DNA of 64,000 nt from an uncultured Lachnospiraceae bacterium (GCA_937920345.1 CALGVA010000066.1:78645-142644); one strand, 5' to 3'. Positions 8,317 to 15,775 are shown, numbered from the stretch's first letter. Program-made: numbers and translations. The notes: generated by a model not told the origin, from the letters alone.

Positions 8317-10481
8317 TTAATTTGTCCTTTCTCAATTAAATATGTTTTGTCAACGAACCCTTTAAATATTTCATTGTGTGAAATAATAAGAATTGTCTTA
8401 TCTGCTAAATATGTCTTTACGATTTCTAAAAACTCTTTTGCAGAATTTTCATCTAAATTACTTGTGCTCTCATCAAAAATATAAATTGGCGTATTTCGCA
8501 ATAATGCCCTTGCCAACGCAATCTTTTGCCTTTGACCACCTGAAAGATTAGCACCATTGTCACATATTATATGGTCGTACTTTTCAGCAAAACCATTTGC
8601 AATTTCGTCAACCCCAGTTATTTTGCAAATCTGAATAAACTGTTCCTGTGAAACATTATTTTGCCCTATCACAATATTATTAAAAATAGAATCATGAAAT
8701 AAAAATACATCTTGATTGAGATATGTTATATTGCTTTTTATAGAAGATAAGCTCACATTTTGCATACCATCATATTCTACATTACCTTGAATATCTCTAT
8801 AATTACCTATAAGAATATGTGCCAAAGTAGACTTACCGCTGCCATTACTCCCTTGTATTAATATTTTTTCCCCCTTACATATTTTTAATGAAATATTATC
8901 AAATACCTGTGTTCTTAATCCATAATGATAACCAACATCCTGCATTTCTAAATCATTGATACAATCAACACATTTTCCAACACTATTCCTTATATCACTT
9001 TCACATTCCAACACATCTTCAATACGTTCAAATGCTATTATTGCTTCAGATAACTCCGGCTGTATACACACTAATCTTGAAACGGCAACCATAAAATTTG
9101 ACAACAGTATATAATATATTAAAAGCGTACTAAACGATAAATTGTCGTTCATACACATACTAATGCCCATATAAATAATAATAAAATTCCCAAACCCAGA
9201 TATCCAATTTGCAATATTATTATGTATAAATCTCAAATTTGCAAGTTTTCGAAACGAATAAATATAGTTATCTAATTTATCTTTAAATGTTAAAGTTCTC
9301 TCTTTTTCCAAACCATATGTCTTTATTAATTCAATCCCTTTAATAGATTCTTCAACTACTGAAACAACCTGCGCAACATTATTAAAGACACCAAAGCTTT
9401 TCTTTCTTATTATTTTTTGAAAAAACAATGTAAATCCTGTAAACAAGATCACAATAATAAAAGTATATACAAATAATTGACTACTTATTAAAAATAAAAA
9501 TAATCCAAATCCTATAACAAAAGTTATGTTAAGTATACTCGTCGTCACAATATTCACTAAAAAGCTATTTAAACGTCGTACATCTGTAAACCTGGTAATA
9601 AATTCCCCTGTCTTTTTTCCTTTAAAGACATTCAAAGGTACTGAAATCATCTTATCGAAAAACATTGTTGACATTCGCTGTTCAATATTACATGCCATTT
9701 TAGTTACAATAAAACTTTTTTCTAATTCAATAGCAAGCCGCAATCCATAGACAATCAATAATATATATAAAATAATAATAGGCTTATGAACTAGAATTTC
9801 TATCACTTGATTAAAAACGGCCACTATTGTTTTCGTTTTTTCGACACTGATATCATAAGATATATCCGCACCATGAAAGCCTGTGTCAGAATGATTTAGC
9901 GCAGAGTTTATAGTAAATTCGATGAGTATACTTCCACATATACTAAGCACAATTATAATAATTGAAAATAGAAAAAGCTCACATAACAATTTCCCATTTT
10001 CTGCAACTATATTATTAATTATCAAAAAAGATTTTCTTTTATATTCTATTTTCTCAAAATCATCATTTTTATCAATTGATATGATAACATTTTGATACAT
10101 TTTATTAAATTCATCTATTGATACTGTATGTATACCATCCGAAGGATCTGCATACTTCACTTTATGCCCCTTTATATTATATATAACTATATAATGATAA
10201 TACCGCTCAGACTTTATTAGTGCTATACAAGGTAATTTGACTTGTTTATTGGTAACTGCCTCTAATAATTTATCTATTGTACCTTTAAGTGGACACGCAT
10301 TCAATTTTAACTGCTCCGCCGCTTGAATAATATCAAAAACTGTCGTTCCATTATTATCAAAATACAAAAGATCGCGATATTTTACCAAGGGCATTTTTAT
10401 TCCGTAATATCGACCTACCATCGCCAGGCATGCCGCACCACAATCCATTTCATCGTGTTGAATAACTACTGGACATTTCAT
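8310..10481 (-). CDS. Peptidase-containing ABC exporter (C39 peptidase + TMD + NBD)
   Basis: This is a 723-residue bacteriocin-type exporter that cuts a leader peptide and secretes the remainder. The N-terminal C39 protease domain has QHDEMDCGAACLAM (catalytic Cys14), HYIVIY (catalytic His) and ADPSDG (Asp). About six membrane helices follow, then an ATPase with GSNGSGKST (Walker A), LSGGQRQKIALARAL (signature) and IYIFDESTSNLD (Walker B). The start at 10481 is chosen over a longer frame because AAGGAG lies 9 nt upstream and C39 domains begin just before the Gln-Asp-Cys motif. It sits 89 nt after the 49-residue peptide gene, the obvious candidate substrate. No separate accessory (HlyD-like) protein is seen. 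Confidence 0.9.
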   Translation of the reverse strand: MKCPVVIQHDEMDCGAACLAMVGRYYGIKMPLVKYRDLLYFDNNGTTVFDIIQAAEQLKLNACPLKGTIDKLLEAVTNKQVKLPCIALIKSERYYHYIVIYNIKGHKVKYADPSDGIHTVSIDEFNKMYQNVIISIDKNDDFEKIEYKRKSFLIINNIVAENGKLLCELFLFSIIIIVLSICGSILIEFTINSALNHSDTGFHGADISYDISVEKTKTIVAVFNQVIEILVHKPIIILYILLIVYGLRLAIELEKSFIVTKMACNIEQRMSTMFFDKMISVPLNVFKGKKTGEFITRFTDVRRLNSFLVNIVTTSILNITFVIGFGLFLFLISSQLFVYTFIIVILFTGFTLFFQKIIRKKSFGVFNNVAQVVSVVEESIKGIELIKTYGLEKERTLTFKDKLDNYIYSFRKLANLRFIHNNIANWISGFGNFIIIYMGISMCMNDNLSFSTLLIYYILLSNFMVAVSRLVCIQPELSEAIIAFERIEDVLECESDIRNSVGKCVDCINDLEMQDVGYHYGLRTQVFDNISLKICKGEKILIQGSNGSGKSTLAHILIGNYRDIQGNVEYDGMQNVSLSSIKSNITYLNQDVFLFHDSIFNNIVIGQNNVSQEQFIQICKITGVDEIANGFAEKYDHIICDNGANLSGGQRQKIALARALLRNTPIYIFDESTSNLDENSAKEFLEIVKTYLADKTILIISHNEIFKGFVDKTYLIEKGQIKC

Positions 10482-10570
10482 CTCAAAAGTCTCCTTACTG
10501 TAAATAAGCATGGTAATATATTGTCTCACCAACATATCACCATGCTCAGCTTACATTTTCATACACAGAA

Positions 10571-10720
10571 TTAGTTTCCTGTCCCAATTCCAACTTCATC
10601 TGCTATATGACACCAACCATGTGCTGAATATGCAAGAACATTACTTGTAGAATAACCGCATAAAGGACATGTGATTCCGGCCACTACAGCTAGCTGCTCT
10701 TCTTTTGTCATCTTTTCCAT
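10571..10720 (-). CDS. Candidate secreted peptide precursor with double-glycine-like leader (49 aa)
   Basis: This short gene has a strong Shine-Dalgarno (AAAGGAGGG, 6-8 nt from ATG) and a TAA stop. The product begins MEKMTKEEQLAVVAG, which fits a C39-type leader: Met at -12, Glu at -9/-8 and Val at -4. The final pair is Ala-Gly rather than Gly-Gly. Cleavage after Gly15 would release 34 residues starting ITCPLCGYSTSN and containing Cys18, Cys21, His34, Cys37 and His38 (CxxC-x12-HxxCH). No modification enzyme (LanM, LanB/C, radical SAM, YcaO) is encoded nearby, so the product may be unmodified, disulfide-bonded or metal-binding. It is followed directly by the C39 exporter. It could be a bacteriocin or a signal peptide; I do not recognise the family. 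Confidence 0.8.
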   Translation of the reverse strand: MEKMTKEEQLAVVAGITCPLCGYSTSNVLAYSAHGWCHIADEVGIGTGN

Positions 10721-10838
10721 TGAATTTCCCTCCTTTTGTTTTTACACTTTACTCATTAAGTTTAAGCAAGTTTCCATTAGTGCTTTAATGGTCTTATGGT
10801 CATTTAACAATATTTCAATTACAAAATCAATTCATCTT

Positions 10839-10871
10839 GCAGAAAGTGTCTTAATTATAGCAGAAAATGTC
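10839..10871 (-). promoter_or_regulatory. 21-bp-phased direct repeats, probable LytTR-regulator binding site
   Basis: Two 12-bp repeats (minus strand GACATTTTCTGC and GACACTTTCTGC; 10860-10871 and 10839-10850) differ at one base and are exactly 21 bp apart. LytTR regulators bind such direct repeats phased by two helical turns, usually just upstream of or over the -35. A TGTAAT lies about 15 nt downstream and could be the -10. The site lies about 120 nt before the peptide start codon. Confidence 0.6.
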
Positions 10872-10985
10872 AATTCCTTTTATAAAATTCACAAAATTCA
10901 TTCATTTGTGTATATCCCCCGCACACAAATTACATTCAAATTTAGAATTATACAATTCTTCATTACAGCTAACTAATACATATAG

Positions 10986-11714
10986 TCATCCAAATTTCCC
11001 TTGGCAAGTCATAAGCTTATCTTTAACATATGTATATCTTGTTCGAGATATAATTAGTTCCATTCCATTCGTTAATATCGCTTTATACTTAGCAATACTC
11101 TCTATATATTTTAAGTTTACAAGATAACTCTGATGTATTCTTACAAAACCACAACCAATCAATTCAGAATCTATATTATTTAACGTGTCATACATAGTGT
11201 AAGTCTTTAAAATATCTTCCATAACATGAAATTCAAGTTTATGTAAATTACTTTCTATATACAATAATCTGTTCAATGAAATATCTCGTATACCCTCTCT
11301 GAACACAAATTTTTTTCTGACAATCGAACAGTTCATTTTTTCTACAATTGCATCCATACACTCATCAATTGCGAAACGAATATTTGCACTTCTTTTTAAC
11401 AAGTACCGAGTAGCGTTTACTTTATAACCTTCCAATGTATAATCCGTATGTGCTGTTACAAATACAATACTCATCTCTTTATCTATTTCTCGAATCTTTT
11501 TTGCTATTGCAATTCCACTAATTTCATCTAAATTAATATCTAAAAAGAGAATAGAATATTGAAGCATTTCTATTCCTAAAGCTACAAACTGCTTCCCGGA
11601 ATTAAATACGTCTATTTGAAAGACAAACCCACTTTCAAATAAATATTGCGATACTATTTCTTTCAAAATGTCGCAAAAGTGAATCTCGTCATCACATATA
11701 GCAATCTTAAGCAT
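10986..11714 (-). CDS. LytTR-family response regulator (orphan, AgrA/PlnC-like)
   Basis: This is a 242-residue two-domain regulator. The N-terminal receiver domain has the acidic pair CDDE (residues 7-10), the phosphoacceptor Asp in LFLDINLD (near 58) and the Thr in FVTAH. The C-terminal LytTR DNA-binding domain (about 135-240) contains RHS/HQSYLVNL-like features (GFVRIHQSYLVNLKYI). AgrA, PlnC and BlpR in peptide-based quorum systems share this architecture. No histidine kinase gene is present in the island, so the phosphodonor must be elsewhere or the regulator works unphosphorylated. It is transcribed in the same direction as the peptide operon, 265 nt upstream, and the phased repeats between them are its likely target. 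Confidence 0.88.
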   Translation of the reverse strand: MLKIAICDDEIHFCDILKEIVSQYLFESGFVFQIDVFNSGKQFVALGIEMLQYSILFLDINLDEISGIAIAKKIREIDKEMSIVFVTAHTDYTLEGYKVNATRYLLKRSANIRFAIDECMDAIVEKMNCSIVRKKFVFREGIRDISLNRLLYIESNLHKLEFHVMEDILKTYTMYDTLNNIDSELIGCGFVRIHQSYLVNLKYIESIAKYKAILTNGMELIISRTRYTYVKDKLMTCQGKFG

Positions 11715-11772
11715 TTGTAATCCCCTTATAAGCTACTGTATTTTCCGCTTTTATGTCTCTGCATCCGCACAG

Positions 11773-11828
11773 CAATTAGTAAAATTGTATTTTTACTAAT
11801 TGTTACATGTATGCTTCACTCATGTCAA
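11773..11828 (-). promoter_or_regulatory. Promoter and 12-bp inverted repeat upstream of the LytTR regulator
   Basis: On the minus strand TTGACA (11823-11828), a 17-nt spacer and TAACAA form a plausible promoter. It is followed by a perfect 12-bp inverted repeat (CAATTAGTAAAA at 11773-11784 and its complement at 11791-11802, 6-nt loop). The repeat would lie at or just after the transcription start and could be an operator or an early terminator. Confidence 0.45.
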
Positions 11829-12071
11829 GAATTTTGTAACGAATTTTATAGATGAATTTTATGGCATGTTGCGTCATCTGGAATTACTGAATCGTTTTAT
11901 GTATGGTCAAAAGTTTCTGAACACAAAAGAGGGTGTCGCAAAATCATCAAAATAGATGTTTGAGCGGCACCTTCGTTCTATTTTATGAAAAAAACTGGAT
12001 ACAGATTTTTTGTTTTAGAAACTTTCTGGAATTTGGGCATACTTAAATAAGGCTTTTGTTTTTCTTGGCTT

Positions 12072-12554
12072 TTATGATGTCTCTTTTACTGGAAAAAAAT
12101 GACTCCCGGTACATTCATTTTGGATTTTTACATGCAGTTTATTGATGTTATATCCTATACACAGCAATAGGATTTCCAGTTTTACCCTGGTTTTCCCCCG
12201 CAGCAGAAATCTTTGGAATTCATAATTATTTGCATTGATACAATTTTCTAATTTCCGAAACATGGCACCATATTGATTTAAAGATAATTGGCTACATATT
12301 TCTGTCTTTGAGTTCAAAAAACATTGTATATGCTCTGCTTGAATGTCGCTTACTTTATGTACTTCTGGATATACCTCTCGCATATAATTTGCAAAATTAG
12401 CAGATAAATCTACTAGATTACTTCTTGATGAATAAAAATATATTTTATCGGTATTTCTGATACCGTTTGCTTTGTCTGCATGTTTATCCATATTTTCTTT
12501 GAAACTATTGTTAATTGCTTGCAAAAACTAATCTTTTAAATTTCTTCTTGCCAT
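12072..12554 (-). pseudogene. Decayed chimera: integrase N-terminal domain fused to transposase C-terminus
   Basis: A good Shine-Dalgarno (AAGGAGGAAA) precedes ATG at 12554. The frame reads MARRNLKD, meets an in-frame TAG, and then continues open for about 150 codons. Residues resembling the SAM-like core-binding domain of a tyrosine integrase (SRSNLVDLSANFANYMREV and following) run to about 12210. The frame then passes into FQRFLLRGKTRVKLE...GYNINKLHVKIQN, which looks like the C-terminus of an IS1182-like transposase. Both halves lack catalytic residues. I read it as the remnant of the island's own integrase, interrupted by an insertion sequence that later decayed. A GGTGTCGCAAAAT stretch near 11932 may be the IS end. 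Family names are from recalled sequence resemblance. Confidence 0.6.
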
Positions 12555-12732
12555 TTTCCTCCTTAATGCTTACACCCTACACATATATGATAAAAATAAT
12601 GAGCAAATTGCTCCGCACATTTTCAGACTACTTCTGTCGCACCGAAACAGGTACAGCCTAAATGGAATCCCCAATTACAGGATAGGATTCATTCCCCATT
12701 GCAGAGGACAAAATTTGTATACCACTCCTTTC

Positions 12733-12814
12733 TTGTATAATACCCACAACATCCATTATAAAAACAGACCGCCCTACAAAGGATCAGCCTGCCTTTTTTG
12801 TGGGTGTTATACAA
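12733..12814. repeat. 82-bp element with 17-bp terminal inverted repeats
   Basis: The segments 12733-12749 and 12798-12814 are inverted repeats matching at 16 of 17 positions (TTGTATAATACCCACAA type), with a 48-nt loop. The stretch 12555-13000 otherwise shows no convincing gene. It may be a transposon end pair, a small MITE or a hairpin RNA. Confidence 0.5.
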
Positions 12815-12988
12815 TGTTGAACTGCCTTGTATAACCCTATATTTAATTGAGAAATAATAATGATTGGCAATTCACAAACCAGACTTCCCTATTTATAAAT
12901 TTACCCTTTTTACTACAGTCACAAATATATAACCGTCCTTTATATCTTGATGATATATTATACTTTAGATTGAGTTGAGAAAGATATC

Positions 12989-13033
12989 GTTTTAGCTAAA
13001 ACAGTTGCTTAAATCATTCGATTCGGATATAAT
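12989..13033 (+). promoter_or_regulatory. Promoter and palindromic operator of the toxin-antitoxin operon
   Basis: TTGCTT (13005-13010), a 17-nt spacer and a perfect TATAAT (13028-13033) lie 27 nt before the antitoxin ATG. A perfect 14-bp palindrome GTTTTAGCTAAAAC (12989-13002) abuts the -35. Autoregulated antitoxins commonly bind such sites. Confidence 0.6.
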
Positions 13034-13059
13034 AATAGTACAAAGAAAGGAGTGGTTGT

Positions 13060-13275
13060 ATGTCGATCAGCGCAACAGAGCTTAAAAATAATCTTGGAAA
13101 GTATCTGATTATATCCGCTACGGAAGATGTCTTTATCACGAAAAACGGAAAAGTAATAGCAAAACTGACCAATCCCTATCAGGACAGAGTGGAAACTGCA
13201 AAATCCTTATTTGGCATCCTCCCCAAAGATGCAGATATAGAGGAATCAAAAAGAGAAAGGCTTGGTGCAAAATAA
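13060..13275 (+). CDS. Phd/YefM-family antitoxin
   Basis: This 71-residue protein has an N-terminal Phd-type fold that begins SISATELKNNLGKYL, followed by EDVFITKNGKVIAKL, the classic prevent-host-death pattern. A charged C-terminal tail (ADIEESKRERLGAK) would wrap the toxin. An AAAGGAG lies 9 nt before the ATG. The stop codon is followed immediately by the PIN toxin's TTG start. It should neutralise the toxin and repress the shared promoter through the upstream palindrome. Confidence 0.85.
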   Translation: MSISATELKNNLGKYLIISATEDVFITKNGKVIAKLTNPYQDRVETAKSLFGILPKDADIEESKRERLGAK

Positions 13276-13695
13276 TTGAAAGTACTGATTGATACTAATG
13301 TGATCATTGACGCACTGACCTCCAGAGAACCTTGGAACGAAAGTGCCGAAGCGGTCTTTATTATGGCTGCGAATCATACGATGGACATGTATATTACCGC
13401 GAGTTCTGCAACAGATATTTACTATCTGGTGAGAAAACACCTTCATAGTGCAGACCAGGCCAAACAGGTAATGGAGAAGTTGTATTCCCTCATTGGAATA
13501 CTCACGGTATCAGGTGCTGAATGTATAGATGCTCTTGCATCGTCTATTAGCGATTATGAAGATGCTGTGGTTGAAAGGGTATCTGTAAAAGCAGATCTGG
13601 ATTACATTATTACCAGAAATGTAAAAGACTATCAACAGGGAATGGTGAAAGCAATTTCCCCTGACGATTTTATCGTCCTAATGAACGACAAATAG
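13276..13695 (+). CDS. PIN-domain ribonuclease toxin (VapC-like)
   Basis: This 139-residue PIN-domain protein has acidic metal ligands in LIDTNVIIDAL (Asp6), a Glu near residue 23, DYEDAV (about 93-98) and DYIITRNVKDY (about 112). These fit an Mg2+-dependent endoribonuclease that cuts tRNA or rRNA. The start is TTG, directly abutting the antitoxin stop (TAATTG), consistent with coupled and reduced translation of the toxin. The pair sits at the distal end of the tRNA-Leu island and probably stabilises it. Confidence 0.85.
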   Translation: MKVLIDTNVIIDALTSREPWNESAEAVFIMAANHTMDMYITASSATDIYYLVRKHLHSADQAKQVMEKLYSLIGILTVSGAECIDALASSISDYEDAVVERVSVKADLDYIITRNVKDYQQGMVKAISPDDFIVLMNDK

Positions 13696-13714
13696 TACAG
13701 TCTGTTGTCTCACC

Positions 13715-13740
13715 GCCCCTCATCCGAGGGGCTTTTATTA
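13715..13740 (+). terminator. Rho-independent terminator after the toxin gene
   Basis: Perfect 7-bp stem GCCCCTC/GAGGGGC (13715-13721, 13726-13732), tetraloop ATCC, then TTTTATTATT. Confidence 0.85.
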
Positions 13741-13859
13741 TTCCTTTCTTTATATCTTACAATATCATACTTTTCCAAATAGTACCCTATGCTGCAAAAT
13801 ACTATCTTCCTGTCGGATTATCAATATGTCCGTTTTAACATGAACATTTACAAAAGGAT

Positions 13860-13992
13860 TTTTGAGAGGAAAAATTCCCTTTTCCCTCTCAAAAACATCA
13901 ATTTTATGGGTCGGATAGACCCTGTTGAGTATGTTTCCGTTTCTCAACAGAGACACGGAAACATGCGAAATATTAACCACCCGCTATGCGGG
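13860..13992. repeat. Three consecutive hairpins beside the distal attachment repeat
   Basis: There are inverted repeats TTTTGAGAGG/CCTCTCAAAA (13860-13894), ATGTTTCCGT/ACGGAAACAT (13931-13964, 10 bp perfect) and CCCGC/GCGGG (13980-13992). No gene is visible from 13741 to 14177. The block sits just inside the distal att repeat and may be the recombination arm of the original element. Confidence 0.5.
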
Positions 13993-14011
13993 TTTCACGA
14001 CAGGACAAACC

Positions 14012-14031
14012 TTCAAGTCCCATCTTCCGCA
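14012..14031 (+). repeat. Attachment-site direct repeat, distal copy (attR)
   Basis: A 20-nt perfect copy of the tRNA-Leu(AAG) 3' end without any preceding tRNA body. It is followed by TTAAAAG and a hairpin AAGGAAA/TTTCCTT (about 14044-14076), which may be the tRNA gene's original terminator. Confidence 0.75.
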
Positions 14032-14177
14032 TTTGTTTAAAAGTAAGGAAAACTAGAAAATATCAAGGTTTCCTTATTTTTTTCTTTTAGCCACATCTAC
14101 CTTCATAAATATTTTTCACGTATCCATTTATAAAAAATATCTGCCACCACTCCGTACAGGATATTCCCGTCACCACA

Positions 14178-14540
14178 TTACATCGGTGTTCCCACCTCAA
14201 TCAGATTGCCGTCGAGATCATAAAAGCGTATCACCTTTTTTCCCTGGCTATGCGTCATAAGCCGATTCACATATTGTATAGACGGATATAACGTTTCCAG
14301 TTTTTCAATAAATACTTCTATATTCTGTTCTTCAAAATACAACTCACAGGAATTGTTTTGCGGCGTAATATCTTTCCCCAGAAACTCCTTCCAGATCCTC
14401 TCATCCTGAAGCACAAGGCCCTCCGTCAAAATCATGTTGCCGTCATGATCAAGCACCACTTCAAGACCGAACAGATCATGATAAAATTGTCTGGATTTTT
14501 CAATGTCTTTCACAACAATCAAAATATTTTTTAATTTCAT
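14178..14540 (-). CDS. Glyoxalase/bleomycin-resistance (VOC) family protein
   Basis: This 120-residue single-module VOC protein starts MKLKNILIVVKDIEKSRQFYHDLFGL, a typical beta-alpha-beta-beta-beta opening. It ends RFYDLDGNLIEVG, where the Glu is a usual metal ligand. Such proteins bind or turn over small electrophiles or antibiotics using a divalent metal. The substrate cannot be told. It is the first chromosomal gene beyond the island, downstream of a GNAT gene on the same strand (50 nt). Confidence 0.8.
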   Translation of the reverse strand: MKLKNILIVVKDIEKSRQFYHDLFGLEVVLDHDGNMILTEGLVLQDERIWKEFLGKDITPQNNSCELYFEEQNIEVFIEKLETLYPSIQYVNRLMTHSQGKKVIRFYDLDGNLIEVGTPM

Positions 14541-14590
14541 TCGCCCTCACCATGCGGACAACAGACTGTCCTGTTCAAACAAGCCTTTAT

Positions 14591-15121
14591 TTACACATTA
14601 TCGTTTAATCTGGCATATACATATGTATCTTTCCAGATTGCTTTTTCAGTCTCATCTTTCCAGAAATATACATTCTTCCTGAAATGGGCTTCGCGTTGAA
14701 ATCCTAACGCTTCAAGCAATTTCCATGAGTTCCTGTTGTCAGGATCACACTCTGCATAGATCCTGTGTATGCCATTTGAAAATGCCTGCTCGATTAAAGC
14801 ACTGCAGCTCTCGGCAGCGTAACCGTGTCCCCAGTAATTTCGATTAAATACATACCCTATTTCCAGTGCTTCAAAGTCGCGCTTTCCCATATATACATTT
14901 CCAATCATCTTGTGGGAATCTTTCAATTCAACAGCAATCATTTCATCTGTACTTATGCGCCATGCAAGGTTTTCTTTTGCTTCATTTAAAGTCAGCGGTT
15001 TATAAGGTTCGTATTTCACAACCTCCTGATCAGATAAATATTCAAACAAGTCCTGTATATCTTCTTTTTTGTATCTTCTTAATATCAACCTTTCTGTTTC
15101 TGCTGCGACTTTTTTCTCCAT
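14591..15121 (-). CDS. GNAT N-acetyltransferase, RimJ/RimL type
   Basis: This 176-residue acetyltransferase opens with TERLILRRYKKEDIQDLFEYL, typical of RimJ/RimL-like enzymes. The acetyl-CoA pyrophosphate loop is in NRNYWGHGYAAESCSALIEQAF, and DPDNRNSWKLLEALGFQREA forms the end of the GNAT fold. AAGGAG lies 9 nt upstream of the start. It transfers acetyl from acetyl-CoA to an amine, perhaps a protein N-terminus or a small molecule. Confidence 0.85.
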   Translation of the reverse strand: MEKKVAAETERLILRRYKKEDIQDLFEYLSDQEVVKYEPYKPLTLNEAKENLAWRISTDEMIAVELKDSHKMIGNVYMGKRDFEALEIGYVFNRNYWGHGYAAESCSALIEQAFSNGIHRIYAECDPDNRNSWKLLEALGFQREAHFRKNVYFWKDETEKAIWKDTYVYARLNDNV

Positions 15122-15319
15122 GTCATGCTCTCCTTATCACATAAATCATTTTCATCTGAAAGCCTTATCCTTGCAATAAGGTTCATATGTTTTCAGTTTT
15201 CTGCCCCCTAAAAACCATAATTCGTCACCCTGCAATGCTCATATCCGATATGCGATTGCATTGTTTTGTGCAAGTCATGGAAATTCTCTGTGAAAATATT
15301 TATCATTTGTCTATTTTTC

Positions 15320-15775
15320 TTAATTTATATGTTTTCTGTAAACTCTGGAAGGCTCCCCACGTACATCGCGCATCATCTGATAAAATTCAAACCCATACTT
15401 TTCATATAATCCGATATGATCTGTTGAAATAAAAATGTCATGCACGTTCTCTGCTCTGGCCAGCTTTTCGATCTCCTGAAACAGCTTTCCAACATAATGA
15501 TGACCTCTATGCTCAGGAAACGTATACACAAACCCGATCCATGGAGTCAGTCTGGTCGGACGGATATCATCTTCTTCCGAATAGGTACAAAACGAAATGA
15601 GCTCATCACCATTGACAAGCAGCAATACTTTCGGGTCTTTACCCACAATATCGCCAAGCTTGTTTTCGCTTAACAATTGATACAGGTACTGTCCTGCTAT
15701 CCAGTCGCTCTTTCCTATCTGATGCAGCCAGTGTTCCGGCCGATCGCTTTTAAAGTACTCTATGATCTGCTGCAT
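15320..15775 (-). CDS. GNAT-family N-acetyltransferase
   Basis: This 151-residue GNAT protein has its acetyl-CoA site around FPEHRGHHYVGKLFQEIEKLA and a closing GLYEKYGFEFYQM. GGAGGG precedes the ATG by 4 nt. It follows the glyoxalase-fold gene at 15803 by 27 nt and probably shares its transcript. Substrate unknown. Confidence 0.82.
   Translation of the reverse strand: MQQIIEYFKSDRPEHWLHQIGKSDWIAGQYLYQLLSENKLGDIVGKDPKVLLLVNGDELISFCTYSEEDDIRPTRLTPWIGFVYTFPEHRGHHYVGKLFQEIEKLARAENVHDIFISTDHIGLYEKYGFEFYQMMRDVRGEPSRVYRKHIN

Larger units (their letters stand above)
5833..14031. mobile_element. tRNA-Leu genomic island carrying a secreted-peptide system
   Basis: The boundaries are 20-bp direct repeats of the tRNA-Leu(AAG) 3' end (5833-5852 and 14012-14031). 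The interior is clearly more AT-rich than both flanks, and its codons are biased to A/T. The contents are a peptide precursor, a C39 exporter, an ABC ATPase with two permeases, a LytTR regulator, a decayed integrase N-terminus fused to a transposase C-terminus, and a Phd/PIN toxin-antitoxin pair next to the distal repeat. No intact integrase is present, so the island is probably immobile now. The layout is typical of tRNA-targeted integrative elements; calling it an island is an inference from repeat, composition and content together. Confidence 0.75.

Noticed and set aside
10571..10720. Classing the 49-residue peptide as a lantibiotic or sactipeptide
   Set aside because: No LanM/LanB/LanC, radical SAM, YcaO or other modification enzyme is encoded in the island; Cys, Ser and Thr alone are not enough.
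10853..10876. TTGACA close to TATAAT on the minus strand before the peptide gene
   Set aside because: Only 8 nt separate the two hexamers, too short for a sigma-A promoter; TATAAT falls between the two phased repeats. The TGTAAT further downstream is a better -10.
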